64,000 nucleotides of DNA from Pseudomonadota bacterium (GTDB lineage: Bacteria; Desulfobacterota; Binatia; Binatales; Binataceae). Shown one piece after another: positions 26,654-35,794 of this stretch. The stretch is from the NCBI GenBank assembly GCA_021324885.1, contig JAJPIF010000025.1, positions 296,713 to 360,712 of the forward strand. Direction: 5' to 3'. The position numbers and the translations under genes were made by a program. The notes beneath the pieces are model-generated. The model was not told the origin of the DNA, searched no databases, and worked only from the letters and a program-made list of their open reading frames with translations. Position 1 is the stretch's first letter. The number at the start of each line of letters is the position of its first letter.

Positions 26654-29200
26654 GTGAGATGGCCGACAGGACTCAAGCAAGCGACTCGGCTTCGCAGTAG
26701 CCCGGAAATTTCTCAGATTTGCAAGGCCGTGCCTGCAACCAACCGTACTTTGGCGGACTTTTTCGAGTCTTTTGCCCGCCTTCCCGAGCAGTTCATCATT
26801 TATGACGACGGCTATCGGCGATGGACTTACACCTACGCACAGATCGCCAATGCGGCGCGCGCTTTTGCCCTGAGACTGGACAAACAATCGATCGCTCCGG
26901 GTGACAGGATCCTGTTCTGGTCCGAGAATCGGCCGGAATGGCTGGCAGCGTTCTGGGGTTGTCTGCTGCAAAAAGCCGTGGTCGTTCCGATTGATTATCA
27001 TGCTTCAGCGCAGGTAGTGCTGACGCTGCAACGGACTGTTGGGGCGAAAGCAATTCTGGTTGGCGACGCAGTCGAGGCGGAAAACCTCGGCCACAACATC
27101 GCGGTCTGGCTGATGCGCGAAATCGATCTCTCCGGCAAACCGCCGCCCGCCATGCGCAGCCTTCCAATTGATCCGGGCGATACCGCGGAAATTGTCTTCA
27201 CCTCCGGTTCGACCGCGACTCCCAAGGGTGTGGTCATCACCCATCGCAACATCATGGCCGACCTCGCGCCGATCGAACGGGAGGTTGCCACGTACCGCAC
27301 GGTGATCCGCCTGCTTTCGCCGATTCGGCTTGTGCTGCTGCTCCCACTAAGCCACATGTTCGGGCAGGCGCTCGCAACGTTCTTCCCGCCGATGCTGCCC
27401 GGCCAGGTCATCTTGATGCGCACTTACGCGGCGCCCGAGGTGATCCGCCAAATCCGGGGGCGGCGTGCAGCGTTACTGGTCGCCGTGCCGAGAACGCTCG
27501 AGACGCTGCGGCGCCACCTCATAAGAAAATGCCCCGACCTCGCATCGGACAGGCCCGATCATTCGCATTGGATTATCCGGCGATGGCGTTATCGCCACGC
27601 TCATCGGCCATTCGGCGTCAAATTTCTGGGCTTCGTGGTCGGCGGCGCAGCGCTGGAAGCGGAGCTCGAAGCTTTCTGGCGCAGGCTTGGATTCATCGTC
27701 GTGCAGGGCTACGGACTGACCGAAACTGCGCCGATTGTCGCCTTCAACCATCCCTTCCATCCCAAGCCAGGCACGGTGGGCAAGCCCCTTGCTGGAGTCG
27801 AAGTTCGAACCGCTGCCGACGGCGAAATTATGGTGCGCGGAGACATCGTCACTCCCGGCTACTACAATGCCCCGGCCGATGCTTGCGCGGCTTTCGAGGA
27901 CGGATGGTTCCATACCGGTGATATCGGCGCGATCGATCAGGACGGCTATATCACGGTGCGCGGACGAAAAAAGGAAATGATCGTCACGCCCGAGGGACTC
28001 AAGGTTTTTCCCGAAGATGTCGAGCTTGTCCTGAACAGGATCCCCGGCGTCCGCGACAGCGCCGTGGTCGGAGCGGACCGCGTCCATGCGGTGCTGGTGA
28101 TTGAGCAGGACGCCGACGTCGACGAAATCGTGCGGCGCGCCAATGAGCAGCTCGAAAGCCATCAGAAGATTCGCGCCGTGTCGGTCTGGACGGCGGGCAA
28201 GCTGCCGCGGACTGAAGGCACTGGTAAGCTTAAACGTGCCGCGATTCAGAAATGGGTCGACGCGGGCACGACACAGACCTCGGCGCAGCCGCACGACGGC
28301 CTGATGGAGCTGATTCGCCGCTATGCGCCCGATCGGCATATCACTCCCGATAGCACACTGGATGAGCTTGGTCTGAGTTCACTCGACAAGGTCGAACTGG
28401 TTGTCGAGTTGGAGGATCGTTTCGATCTCGAAATCGATGAAGCCAGGCTTGATAGTCACGTGCGGATTGCCGATCTGCTCCAACAAATCGCGCAGCCCGG
28501 GGGCGAACGGGAAAGCATGGGGCTGCCGGATTGGAACCTTGGGCTGGCCGCGCGGCTGCTTCGTCGTATTCTGATCCCGGCGCTGGTCCTGCCGATCACG
28601 CGAGCTTGCGCCCATATCAAAGTGCGCGGCCTGCAGGCGTTGGACGGCGTGGCGGGACCGGTAATTTTTGCGTCAAACCATCAAAGCCACTTCGATACCC
28701 CGGTAATCATGGCCGCCTTGCCGAGGCGGCTGCGCTACACTATCGCACCGGCGATGTGGAAGGAGTTCTTCGACGCCTACTTTCATCCGCAGCGCTATTC
28801 GTTGTTCTCCCGCCTGACCAGCGCGATCTACTTTTACGGCGCCACCCTGGTTTTCAACGGCTTTACTGTCCCGCAGCAGGAAGCCGGCATCCGCCAGAGC
28901 ATCCGTCATATGGGCAATCTGGTCAGCGACGGCTGGTCCCTGCTGATTTTTCCCGAGGGCGAGCGCACCAGGACCGGAGCAATCCAGCCGTTCCAACCCG
29001 GAGTAGGGATGATCGCCTCGCGCTTGCGATTGCCGCTCATTCCGATACGCCTGCGCGGAGTCGATCGCGTGCTGCCGCGAGGCTCCCGCGTGGTTCACCC
29101 GGGCCCGGTCGAAGTGAGTTTCGGGCCGCCGATGGAGCTTGCCGGCGACGACTTTGCCGCTCTCGCGGACAAGGTGCGGGCCCAGGTGAGTGCGCTGTGA
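26654..29200 (+). CDS. AMP-ligase / ACP / PlsC acyltransferase fusion
   Basis: An 848-residue three-part lipid enzyme. The N-terminal acyl-CoA/ACP synthetase has FTSGSTATPKG near residues 181-191, GYGLTETAP and GWFHTGDIG. A carrier domain follows with the pantetheine serine at about 576 (LGLSSL). The PlsC acyltransferase has HQSHFD at 676 and FPEGERTRTG near 766. It should activate a fatty acid, hold it on the carrier and transfer it to a lysophospholipid, like bacterial Aas. It lacks the reductase domain of the paralogue at 13225. The GTG start has AAGGAA 4-5 bases upstream. Its TGA overlaps the GTG of the MFS gene. Confidence 0.9.
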   Translation: MRWPTGLKQATRLRSSPEISQICKAVPATNRTLADFFESFARLPEQFIIYDDGYRRWTYTYAQIANAARAFALRLDKQSIAPGDRILFWSENRPEWLAAFWGCLLQKAVVVPIDYHASAQVVLTLQRTVGAKAILVGDAVEAENLGHNIAVWLMREIDLSGKPPPAMRSLPIDPGDTAEIVFTSGSTATPKGVVITHRNIMADLAPIEREVATYRTVIRLLSPIRLVLLLPLSHMFGQALATFFPPMLPGQVILMRTYAAPEVIRQIRGRRAALLVAVPRTLETLRRHLIRKCPDLASDRPDHSHWIIRRWRYRHAHRPFGVKFLGFVVGGAALEAELEAFWRRLGFIVVQGYGLTETAPIVAFNHPFHPKPGTVGKPLAGVEVRTAADGEIMVRGDIVTPGYYNAPADACAAFEDGWFHTGDIGAIDQDGYITVRGRKKEMIVTPEGLKVFPEDVELVLNRIPGVRDSAVVGADRVHAVLVIEQDADVDEIVRRANEQLESHQKIRAVSVWTAGKLPRTEGTGKLKRAAIQKWVDAGTTQTSAQPHDGLMELIRRYAPDRHITPDSTLDELGLSSLDKVELVVELEDRFDLEIDEARLDSHVRIADLLQQIAQPGGERESMGLPDWNLGLAARLLRRILIPALVLPITRACAHIKVRGLQALDGVAGPVIFASNHQSHFDTPVIMAALPRRLRYTIAPAMWKEFFDAYFHPQRYSLFSRLTSAIYFYGATLVFNGFTVPQQEAGIRQSIRHMGNLVSDGWSLLIFPEGERTRTGAIQPFQPGVGMIASRLRLPLIPIRLRGVDRVLPRGSRVVHPGPVEVSFGPPMELAGDDFAALADKVRAQVSAL

Positions 29201-30423
29201 GCAGACGCGAGCGCCACGGATGGTTGATTGTCGCCACCCTGTTTATCGCTCTGTTTGTGGTCTTCGGCGGCGGCTACAACACCGCGGGCGTATTTTTCGA
29301 TCCGATGCGCCGGTCGTTCGGCTGGAATAGCGCGCGTCAGTCGTCCTTGCAAACCATCCTCGCGCTGACGGCAGGAGTGACGGTGCCGCTCTTCGGCTGG
29401 CTCCTAGATCGATTCGAAGCCCGCATCATAATGACCGGCGGAACCATCCTGGCGGGTTGCTCGATGGTGCTGGCCAGCCGCGCCAACTCTTTCCGCATCC
29501 TCGCCGTGGCTTACATGGGGCTGGGCGCGGCAATCGCTGCGTCGACTCTGCTGCCTGCCGGACTGGTAATCGCCAACTGGTTCAAGGAGCGGCGCGGAAC
29601 CGCCCTGGGAATTGCGACGGCCGGGACCTCGCTCGGCGGGATGGCGATGACGCTGATCGCGGCGCGCACAATCGAGGCCGCCGGATGGCGCGCGGGCTAC
29701 ATCGCGCTCGCCGTGCCAACGTTCCTAATCGCAGCGCCGCTGACGGCCATAATCATCAGGACCCGCCCACCGGACCAGCAAGGCGAGGCCGCTTCAGCCA
29801 ATCCGCTTGCCGCCGGCCTCGATCTTGGACCCGCGCTGCGTTCGCGCTCGTTCTGGATGATCGCCGCTGCGCAGTTTTGCTTTTCGCTGGCGGGCGCCGG
29901 CGGCACCGTTCACACGGTTCCCTACCTTATTCGCGACGGGTTTCGCCTGGACTACGCGGCACAGGTTTTCAGCATCACCTTCGCCATGGCGTCCGTGGGC
30001 AAATTCCTGATGGGCTACGGCGCTGACCTTCTAAGCGGCAGGGTGGCGCTGGCGCTGACGCTGGCGATGGCGGCGGTCGGCCAACTCATGCTGCTCGGCG
30101 CGCGCCACGATGCGCTGCTGGGCGGCTACGTACTGCTGTACGGGACGATGAGCGGAGCACCGCTGGCGCTGATTCCAATGGTGATCGCCGAATCGTTCGG
30201 CCTCAAAAGATTCGGCTCGGTCAGCGGCCTGACGGGAATTTGCATCACCTTGGGCGGCGCCGCGGGTCCCATCCTGGGCGGAGTGATCGTCGATAGCGGG
30301 GCCGGCTACGGCGCCGCCTTCCTGCTGTTCGCCGCCGTACTCGCCGCCGGCGCCGTCGCGGCGCTAGGATGCTCACCGTTGAAAATCGCTCCCGCCGAGT
30401 ATCAATCCCCTGCCACAGACTGA
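29197..30423 (+). CDS. MFS transporter
   Basis: A 408-residue major facilitator protein with about twelve hydrophobic segments. The N-terminus (VFGGGYNTAGVFFDPMRRSFGW) and the loop WLLDRFEARIIM between helices 2 and 3 resemble the monocarboxylate/oxalate-formate antiporter group. The GTG start overlaps the stop of the ligase/acyltransferase gene (GTGA), showing translational coupling. The frame extends further upstream but that part only shadows the preceding gene. The coupling suggests movement of an organic acid, or of a lipid precursor as in the LplT-Aas pair, but the cargo is unproven. Confidence 0.9.
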   Translation: MSRRERHGWLIVATLFIALFVVFGGGYNTAGVFFDPMRRSFGWNSARQSSLQTILALTAGVTVPLFGWLLDRFEARIIMTGGTILAGCSMVLASRANSFRILAVAYMGLGAAIAASTLLPAGLVIANWFKERRGTALGIATAGTSLGGMAMTLIAARTIEAAGWRAGYIALAVPTFLIAAPLTAIIIRTRPPDQQGEAASANPLAAGLDLGPALRSRSFWMIAAAQFCFSLAGAGGTVHTVPYLIRDGFRLDYAAQVFSITFAMASVGKFLMGYGADLLSGRVALALTLAMAAVGQLMLLGARHDALLGGYVLLYGTMSGAPLALIPMVIAESFGLKRFGSVSGLTGICITLGGAAGPILGGVIVDSGAGYGAAFLLFAAVLAAGAVAALGCSPLKIAPAEYQSPATD

Positions 30424-30609
30424 TTGCGTGGCATGGACTGAACTGAACAACGTGACAACTCCTTAGATTGCGGAGAGCAGATTGCGAAGAGCGCGATGCC
30501 CACACCCGCTGGTAACGACCCAGCGCAACCCGGCCCTTCCTCAAGCAGGGCTCTTTTCACCATGGATTGCCGATGCAACGCGAGCGGGCGGATCCGGGCG
30601 AGGATGCGG

Positions 30610-31401
30610 TTAGACGTCGAACTGTTCCAGCAGGGCAGCGCGGAGTTTGGCGTAATGGAGCATGCCGGCGAGGTATTGCAGATTCTGGCGTGGCGACAGC
30701 GAGGCGGAGAAATCAAAACCGTAAGAACTGGCGATGTGCTGGCGAATCCGCTCGATCAGACTGTAATCGAGTCCGCGTTTGAAGGCCCTTTTTTTTCCCT
30801 GGGGTTTGGCAAAGATCACTTCGGCGGCAGGCTTGGGATAACCGGCGAGCGAGACCACCATGTCGGCGAAAAGCTCGCCCTCGTCGCGCAGATGGGCGTT
30901 GTAAGCCGCGTCGAAATAAAAGCTGATGCCGTTGGGTTTGTGATGTTTTCCCACTTCGGTGGCGAAATGATGGCCAACTTCGTGGCAAAAAGCCGTTCCG
31001 ATCGCTAGCGCATGATGGGAACTGTTGATGAAAATCAAGGGCTTGCTCAGCTGGGTGTTGGCGCGGTCCACGTAAAATCCGTACAGCGCCAGGCTGCTGT
31101 AACGGGCGGCCTTGAAATGGAGCTGGAGGGCATCGGCAGCCCGTGAAAAAAATCCCGGCGAAGGCGGTCCCAACACTTTACGGTTGAAATGGGGCCAGAC
31201 GTCCCTGGCCCGGCGTACCAGTTCCTTGATTTGCCCGCTGTCCAGATGGCGCCGCACGCTGGCCGGATAATCGCGCTGGCACAAGCGGCGAATATCATCC
31301 TTGGGACGTTTCCAGGCGGCGAGTTCTCTGGCTCCGATGACGCCAGATTTGGCCAGCACCGCCCGGACCAGTCTATCGATCGCGATGGAGCTTTTTTCCA
31401 T
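30610..31401 (-). CDS. Putative zinc metalloprotease-like protein (HEVGHH)
   Basis: A 263-residue protein with no family I can name with confidence. The centre holds HEVGHH, a zincin HExxH site, within FCHEVGHHFATEVG. About 35 residues on, EGELFADMVVSLAG could supply the third ligand, which resembles the ImmA/IrrE (DUF955) layout. The N-terminal 90 residues are charged and helical. There is no signal peptide, so it is likely cytoplasmic. No helix-turn-helix or repressor gene is adjacent, unlike ImmA-ImmR pairs. It is convergent with the MFS gene and upstream of nothing on its strand. Confidence 0.7.
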   Translation of the reverse strand: MEKSSIAIDRLVRAVLAKSGVIGARELAAWKRPKDDIRRLCQRDYPASVRRHLDSGQIKELVRRARDVWPHFNRKVLGPPSPGFFSRAADALQLHFKAARYSSLALYGFYVDRANTQLSKPLIFINSSHHALAIGTAFCHEVGHHFATEVGKHHKPNGISFYFDAAYNAHLRDEGELFADMVVSLAGYPKPAAEVIFAKPQGKKRAFKRGLDYSLIERIRQHIASSYGFDFSASLSPRQNLQYLAGMLHYAKLRAALLEQFDV

Positions 31402-31699
31402 TTCAACAGCCTCATCGGCTAAATCGAGTTATTTCCGTCCAGTTCAGGCAGATTATTTCATACAAAGTTACATCATTGCCGGCGAAAATGATATAGCGGG
31501 AGCTGGGATTTCAGCGTCCTTTCACTTAGACCCTCTACAAAGCGCAACTCAGGATGGCCTCGGGTTGAGAAAGCGGCGTGAAGTGCTGCAATCCCTGCGA
31601 ACCCGCCTGAGAGAGCATTCGCTGCGGCCGGCGAAAATCCGCCAGCTCCCGCCCTCGCTCATCCGGCGGGCGCGGCGCCGACGCGAAAAAGGCCGTCGG
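31402..31699. other. Gene-free stretch upstream of the metalloprotease-like gene
   Basis: About 300 bases between the metalloprotease-like start and the end of the alcohol dehydrogenase gene. The part near 31440-31500 is AT-richer and probably holds the metalloprotease promoter, but I see no clear hexamer pair. A short arginine-rich frame at 31564-31700 lacks a ribosome site. Confidence 0.4.
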
Positions 31700-32704
31700 T
31701 TAAGGCCTGAGCACCGAACGGAAGCGAACCTTGCCGGAGATCATCTGGTTATAGCCGTCGGCCGCCCGCTCGAGCGCAAACGTTTCGATCATCGGACGAA
31801 CCCCGGTCGCCGCCGCGAAATTGAGCGTGTCCTCGATATCCTTGGAGGTCCCCGAAGGCCAGCCCATAATCGATTTGCGGCCTCCGATCAGTTGAAACGA
31901 CGATACTCCGAATGGTTCAGGGCTGGCCCCGACAACCACGACCCTGCCACCGACCGCAAGACCGTCGACCAGCGCGCCCATCCCTTTGGTGTCGGGCGCG
32001 GTGGCAACAATCGCGCCGGCGCCGCCCAGCGCGAGCAGTTCTCTGGCCACGTCCTGCCTGCTGCTATCGATGTAAGCTCGCGCGCCCAATTTCACAGCCA
32101 GATCTTTCTTGTCACCGCCTCTACCGATCGCGACGGTCTGGTAACCGAACCTGTTGGCGAACTGGATTCCAAGATGCCCCAGGCCACCGATTCCCTGGAT
32201 AGCGACGACGTCGCCGGGCTGAGCGCCGCTATGGCGCAGCGCGTTGAATGTGGTGACACCTGCGCACATCAGCGGCGCGGCTTCTTCCGGCCTCAGGTCG
32301 GCGGGAATCCGGGCCAGTGCCTCGACCGGCACAGTCACATACTCGGCATAGCCGCCGTCGTAGCTGATACCGGGAATCTGAAGCTTGACGCAGCTGATGA
32401 AATCGCCACACCGGCATGGGTCGCAGCGGCCGCAACTTCCGCCATACCATCCGACCCCGGCGCGGTCGCCAACCTTCCACGGATCGCAGTCCTGCCCCAC
32501 GGCGTCGATCACACCGGCAATCTCGTGCCCGGGCGCGCGCGGATAGGCGATTGCGGCAAAGCTGCCATCCTTGGTGAAACTGTCGCTATGGCAAACCCCG
32601 CAGGCCTGCACCCTGATCCTGACTGCTCGAGGCTCCGGGTCGCGAACCGGCTCATCGACCGTCTCGAACGGTCCCCCGGCAAAGTTCACGCGAACTTTTT
32701 TCAT
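31700..32704 (-). CDS. Zinc-dependent alcohol dehydrogenase
   Basis: A 334-residue medium-chain dehydrogenase. The catalytic zinc site is visible in CGVCHSD and GHEIAGV; the structural zinc cysteines lie in CGRCDPCRCGDFISC. The Rossmann motif GIGGLGHLGIQFA binds NAD(P). The closest resemblance is to AdhP/YahK-like enzymes for primary alcohols and aldehydes. AGGGG lies about 9 bases before the ATG at 32702-32704; an ATG two codons earlier is possible. No co-transcribed partner is evident: the ABC ATPase gene ends 185 bases upstream on the same strand. Confidence 0.95.
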   Translation of the reverse strand: MKKVRVNFAGGPFETVDEPVRDPEPRAVRIRVQACGVCHSDSFTKDGSFAAIAYPRAPGHEIAGVIDAVGQDCDPWKVGDRAGVGWYGGSCGRCDPCRCGDFISCVKLQIPGISYDGGYAEYVTVPVEALARIPADLRPEEAAPLMCAGVTTFNALRHSGAQPGDVVAIQGIGGLGHLGIQFANRFGYQTVAIGRGGDKKDLAVKLGARAYIDSSRQDVARELLALGGAGAIVATAPDTKGMGALVDGLAVGGRVVVVGASPEPFGVSSFQLIGGRKSIMGWPSGTSKDIEDTLNFAAATGVRPMIETFALERAADGYNQMISGKVRFRSVLRP

Positions 32705-32889
32705 GATCATCCCCTGAAGTCTAAAAATTATACGGCAAGGGGCAGCCACCGCGGAGTAATTGGGCGGCCGCGATGGAATTTAATCTCCGTCTGTCTCTGT
32801 CACAACCTAAACCTATCGGTATTCTTGATGGTTCCGGCTGGCGCGCTGATCCGCAAGCCGCAGTTTACTCTGGGATCAGGCGACTCGTC

Positions 32890-33963
32890 TTACCCGATGC
32901 GGCGATTAGATACGGGATCGAAGAAATGCAGGGCGCGGCGCGGTGCGTAAAGCCATCGCGTGCGCCCGGGTTCGATCGGCTGGTCGAGCAGCGCGGTCAG
33001 CTCCTGTCCGGCCACCGTCGCATAGGCGAGGTATCCGGGGCCGACGAATTCGACGCGAGTGAAGGTGGCCTCGAAGGCCGCACAATCGCTGCTCGATTTG
33101 TAAGTGAGATCCTCGGGGCGGATGCCGAGCAGGACTTCGCCGCTCAGCCCGAAGGGCATCGCCATGGCCAGTTTGCCGCCGATCTCAAGCGCCGGTTCGG
33201 AGGATCGCGCCGGGGCCGACACTGAAGCATTGGGCAGCCGGCAGCGCACAATGTTCATCAGCGGATTGCCCATGAAAGTGGCCACGAAGACATTGGCTGG
33301 CCGTTGATATACGTCATCGGGAGCTCCGACCTGTTCGACCGTGCCCGCCCGCATCACCGCGAGGTCGTCGGCCAAAGTCAAGGCTTCAAACTGATCGTGA
33401 GTCACGTATATAACGGTGCGCCCGGTGCGCCGCTGAAATTCTTTCAGCTCGATTCGCAGATGGCTGCGAAGCGGGGCATCAAGGCTGGACAACGGCTCGT
33501 CCATCAGGATCACGCGCGGACGGCGGACCAGCGCGCGTGCCAGCGCCACGCGCTGGCGCTCGCCGCCGGATAATTCAGCGGGACGGCGCGACAGATCGAT
33601 ATGCAGGGCGGCCAGTTCGGCGGCCTCGGCTACGCGGCGCCGGATCTCCGGCCTGGATAAGTGACGCAGCCGCAGCGCAAACGCGATATTGTCAAACGCG
33701 CTCATATGCGGATAGAGCGCGTAATTCTGAAACACCATCGCGATCAGGTCGCGGCGGTCGGCGTTGCCGGCTTCGCCGAATCGAATTTCACCGCTGTCGG
33801 GTGATTCAAGGCCGGCAATCAGGCGCAACAACGTGCTTTTGCCGCATCCTGAGGGTCCCACCAGCACGAAAAGCCGGCCTGGCTCAATGGTCAGGGAAAC
33901 ATCGCTGACTCCGCCGCCGGATTTGAAACGACGGCTCAGCTTATAAATTTCCAGTTCGGCCAT
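32890..33963 (-). CDS. ABC transporter ATP-binding protein (CUT1/UgpC-MalK-like)
   Basis: A 357-residue ATPase subunit of an importer. Walker A GPSGCGKST, the Q-loop FQNYALYPH, signature LSGGERQR and Walker B ILMDEPLSSLDA are complete. The C-terminal TOBE region (LLGIRPEDLTY) is of the MalK/UgpC regulatory type, which usually serves carbohydrate, glycerol-phosphate or polyamine uptake. It ends the three-gene cluster with two permeases, 27 bases after the first. No periplasmic binding protein gene lies in this cluster. Confidence 0.94.
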   Translation of the reverse strand: MAELEIYKLSRRFKSGGGVSDVSLTIEPGRLFVLVGPSGCGKSTLLRLIAGLESPDSGEIRFGEAGNADRRDLIAMVFQNYALYPHMSAFDNIAFALRLRHLSRPEIRRRVAEAAELAALHIDLSRRPAELSGGERQRVALARALVRRPRVILMDEPLSSLDAPLRSHLRIELKEFQRRTGRTVIYVTHDQFEALTLADDLAVMRAGTVEQVGAPDDVYQRPANVFVATFMGNPLMNIVRCRLPNASVSAPARSSEPALEIGGKLAMAMPFGLSGEVLLGIRPEDLTYKSSSDCAAFEATFTRVEFVGPGYLAYATVAGQELTALLDQPIEPGRTRWLYAPRRALHFFDPVSNRRIG

Positions 33964-33990
33964 GAGATTCAGTTTCAGCAGCTCACGCCG

Positions 33991-34842
33991 TCAGTGCCGG
34001 GGAGCGGCGATAAAGCCGGACTTCAACATCGGCCGCAACGCGATGATCACGGCCACCGCCGGCGCGAGCATCACCAACGCCAGCGCGCTGGCCGGTCCCA
34101 CATCGCCAAATACCGTGTAGTAATATAGCAGCGGCGGCATCGTCCGGTTGGTCACCTGAATTAGCAGCGCGAAGCCGAATTCGTCCCAACTCAGGATAAA
34201 ACTGAGGACCAGTGAAGCGGCGATGGCCATTCTGGCTTGCGGGACATCGATCGCCAGAAAAACGCGCAGCGGTGAAGCGCCGTCGAGCCACGCCGCTTCC
34301 TCCTGTTCGGCTGGGATGGCGACGAACGCGCCGTAGGTGGTAAGGGCAGTGGTCGGAATCGCGAGCGCGGCATGAATCAACGCCAGGCCCATCCCGGTCG
34401 GACTGTCATACAGGCCGGCCCGGATCAGCACCGTGGTTAGCGGCAATGCTACCGCGATCATGGGCAGCAGGCGCGCGATTGTAACTCCCGCCATGCCGGT
34501 CTGCCGCAGGCGCTCTCTCCGCGCCATCGCATAGGCCAGCATTGTTCCCAACACGGTTGAAATCGCCGCCGCGGCCACCGCGACGATCACGCTCAGGAGC
34601 AGTGCCGAGCGAAGCTCGGCCAGTTCGAACACGCTCTTGAGGTTGGAGGCGGTAAGATGATGTGGAAGCCAGAAAGGCGGCCAGGCGAAGCTTTCAAGGT
34701 CAGGCGTGATGGCCTGCTTGATCAGGAGATAAATCGGAACTGCAGCGCCGATCACAGCAAGGCAGTCGATCGCAAATCTAAGCGGCGCAGCCCGAGCGCC
34801 GCCGCCAGGCATCGGAGCGGCTTTTACCGGAGGATTATTCAT
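33991..34842 (-). CDS. ABC transporter permease (MalG-like)
   Basis: A 283-residue inner-membrane permease with about six transmembrane segments. The EAA coupling loop reads EEAAWLDGASPLRVFLAIDVP, as in the MalG/UgpE half of carbohydrate importers. The frame is open 19 codons upstream, but the ATG at 34840-34842 gives a normal N-terminus and overlaps the partner permease by 8 bases, a sign of coupled translation. It works as a heterodimer with the permease at 34835 and the ATPase at 32890. The transported compound is unknown. Confidence 0.92.
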   Translation of the reverse strand: MNNPPVKAAPMPGGGARAAPLRFAIDCLAVIGAAVPIYLLIKQAITPDLESFAWPPFWLPHHLTASNLKSVFELAELRSALLLSVIVAVAAAAISTVLGTMLAYAMARRERLRQTGMAGVTIARLLPMIAVALPLTTVLIRAGLYDSPTGMGLALIHAALAIPTTALTTYGAFVAIPAEQEEAAWLDGASPLRVFLAIDVPQARMAIAASLVLSFILSWDEFGFALLIQVTNRTMPPLLYYYTVFGDVGPASALALVMLAPAVAVIIALRPMLKSGFIAAPRH

Positions 34843-35689
34843 ACAGGGCAAACAGAGCGCCGCGGCGCATCGCGATAAGGCCGACCAGCGCGACAACAAC
34901 GATCATCACGGCCAGAATCACCGAAGCCGCCATCGCGACCCGCGGCTCCTGGGCGTCGGTCCACAGATGGTACGCGTAGGTCGAGATCACCGGTACGCCC
35001 TCGACTCCGGTCAGCACCAGGGTGGTCGAGAAGATCCGCAGCGCGTCAATCCCGCGCAAGACCAACGCCGCCAGCATCGCAGGTGCGAGCATCGGCAAAG
35101 TAATGTAGCGAAAGGTGGCGATGGTGCCGGCGCCATCGAGACGTGCCGCTTCATAAAGTTCGGGTGGGATGGTCTGGAGTCCGGCCAGGATGATGAGCAT
35201 CACCACCGGCGTCACGTGCCAGGCATCGACCACGATTACGGTGAAGTAGGACCATGGGGAACCGGGCACCAGCCACGGCAGCGGGCCGAGACCGGCGGCG
35301 TCAAGTGCGGCGTTAAGGTAGCCGCGCGGCATAAAGATGTAGCGGGCGACCGTCAGCAGTACGATTTCCGGGATCGCGAAAGGCAAAATCGCCGCAATAT
35401 CGGCAACCGCGGCCAGTCGCCCGCGGCGTCCGCTGAGGTTCAGGGCGAGCGCCAATCCGATTACGAATTCGACAGCAAGGCTGCCTGCGGGCACGATCAG
35501 GTTCCCTTCCACCGCCCGCCAAAAGAAGCGATCGCGCAAAACCGCGGTATAATTGGCGATCGACGGCCCACCGCGCCGCAATGACAGCACTACGCCCTGG
35601 ACCGCGGGTGCGAAGAGAATCAAAACCACGAACAGGGTCGGGACGACGGCGAAAGTCCACAGAGCAAGATTAGCGCGCCGCGTGTTCAT
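34835..35689 (-). CDS. ABC transporter permease (MalF-like)
   Basis: A 284-residue inner-membrane permease. The first transmembrane helix is AVVPTLFVVLILFAPAV and the EAA loop is YEAARLDGAGTIATFRYITLP, typical of the MalF/UgpA partner. It is the first gene of the cluster; nothing on the same strand upstream encodes a solute-binding protein, and the next gene is a universal stress protein. The substrate class is probably sugar, polyol or glycerol-phosphate-like by family, but this is uncertain. Confidence 0.93.
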   Translation of the reverse strand: MNTRRANLALWTFAVVPTLFVVLILFAPAVQGVVLSLRRGGPSIANYTAVLRDRFFWRAVEGNLIVPAGSLAVEFVIGLALALNLSGRRGRLAAVADIAAILPFAIPEIVLLTVARYIFMPRGYLNAALDAAGLGPLPWLVPGSPWSYFTVIVVDAWHVTPVVMLIILAGLQTIPPELYEAARLDGAGTIATFRYITLPMLAPAMLAALVLRGIDALRIFSTTLVLTGVEGVPVISTYAYHLWTDAQEPRVAMAASVILAVMIVVVALVGLIAMRRGALFALYE

Positions 35690-35775
35690 GGGAATCAGAG
35701 CAGATGAGCATCGCGCGTTCTGATAAAAATGCGCGGGGCGTCCTCCCCTGCCCGCCCACTGGTCAGGAAGAGGGC

Positions 35776-35785
35776 GGGTGAGGGT
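35776..35785 (+). repeat. Copy of GGGTGAGGGT intergenic motif
   Basis: Lies in the gap between the MalF-like permease and the universal stress protein, just past the latter's stop codon. Two further copies are at 4877-4886 and 63800-63809. Confidence 0.35.
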
Positions 35786-35794
35786 GTTTTACTC

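Noticed and set aside
31564-31755. Short arginine-rich plus-strand frame (TTG start, RRARRRREKGRR)
   Set aside because: No ribosome site, runs into the opposite strand of the alcohol dehydrogenase, and the arginine richness is expected from local GC content.
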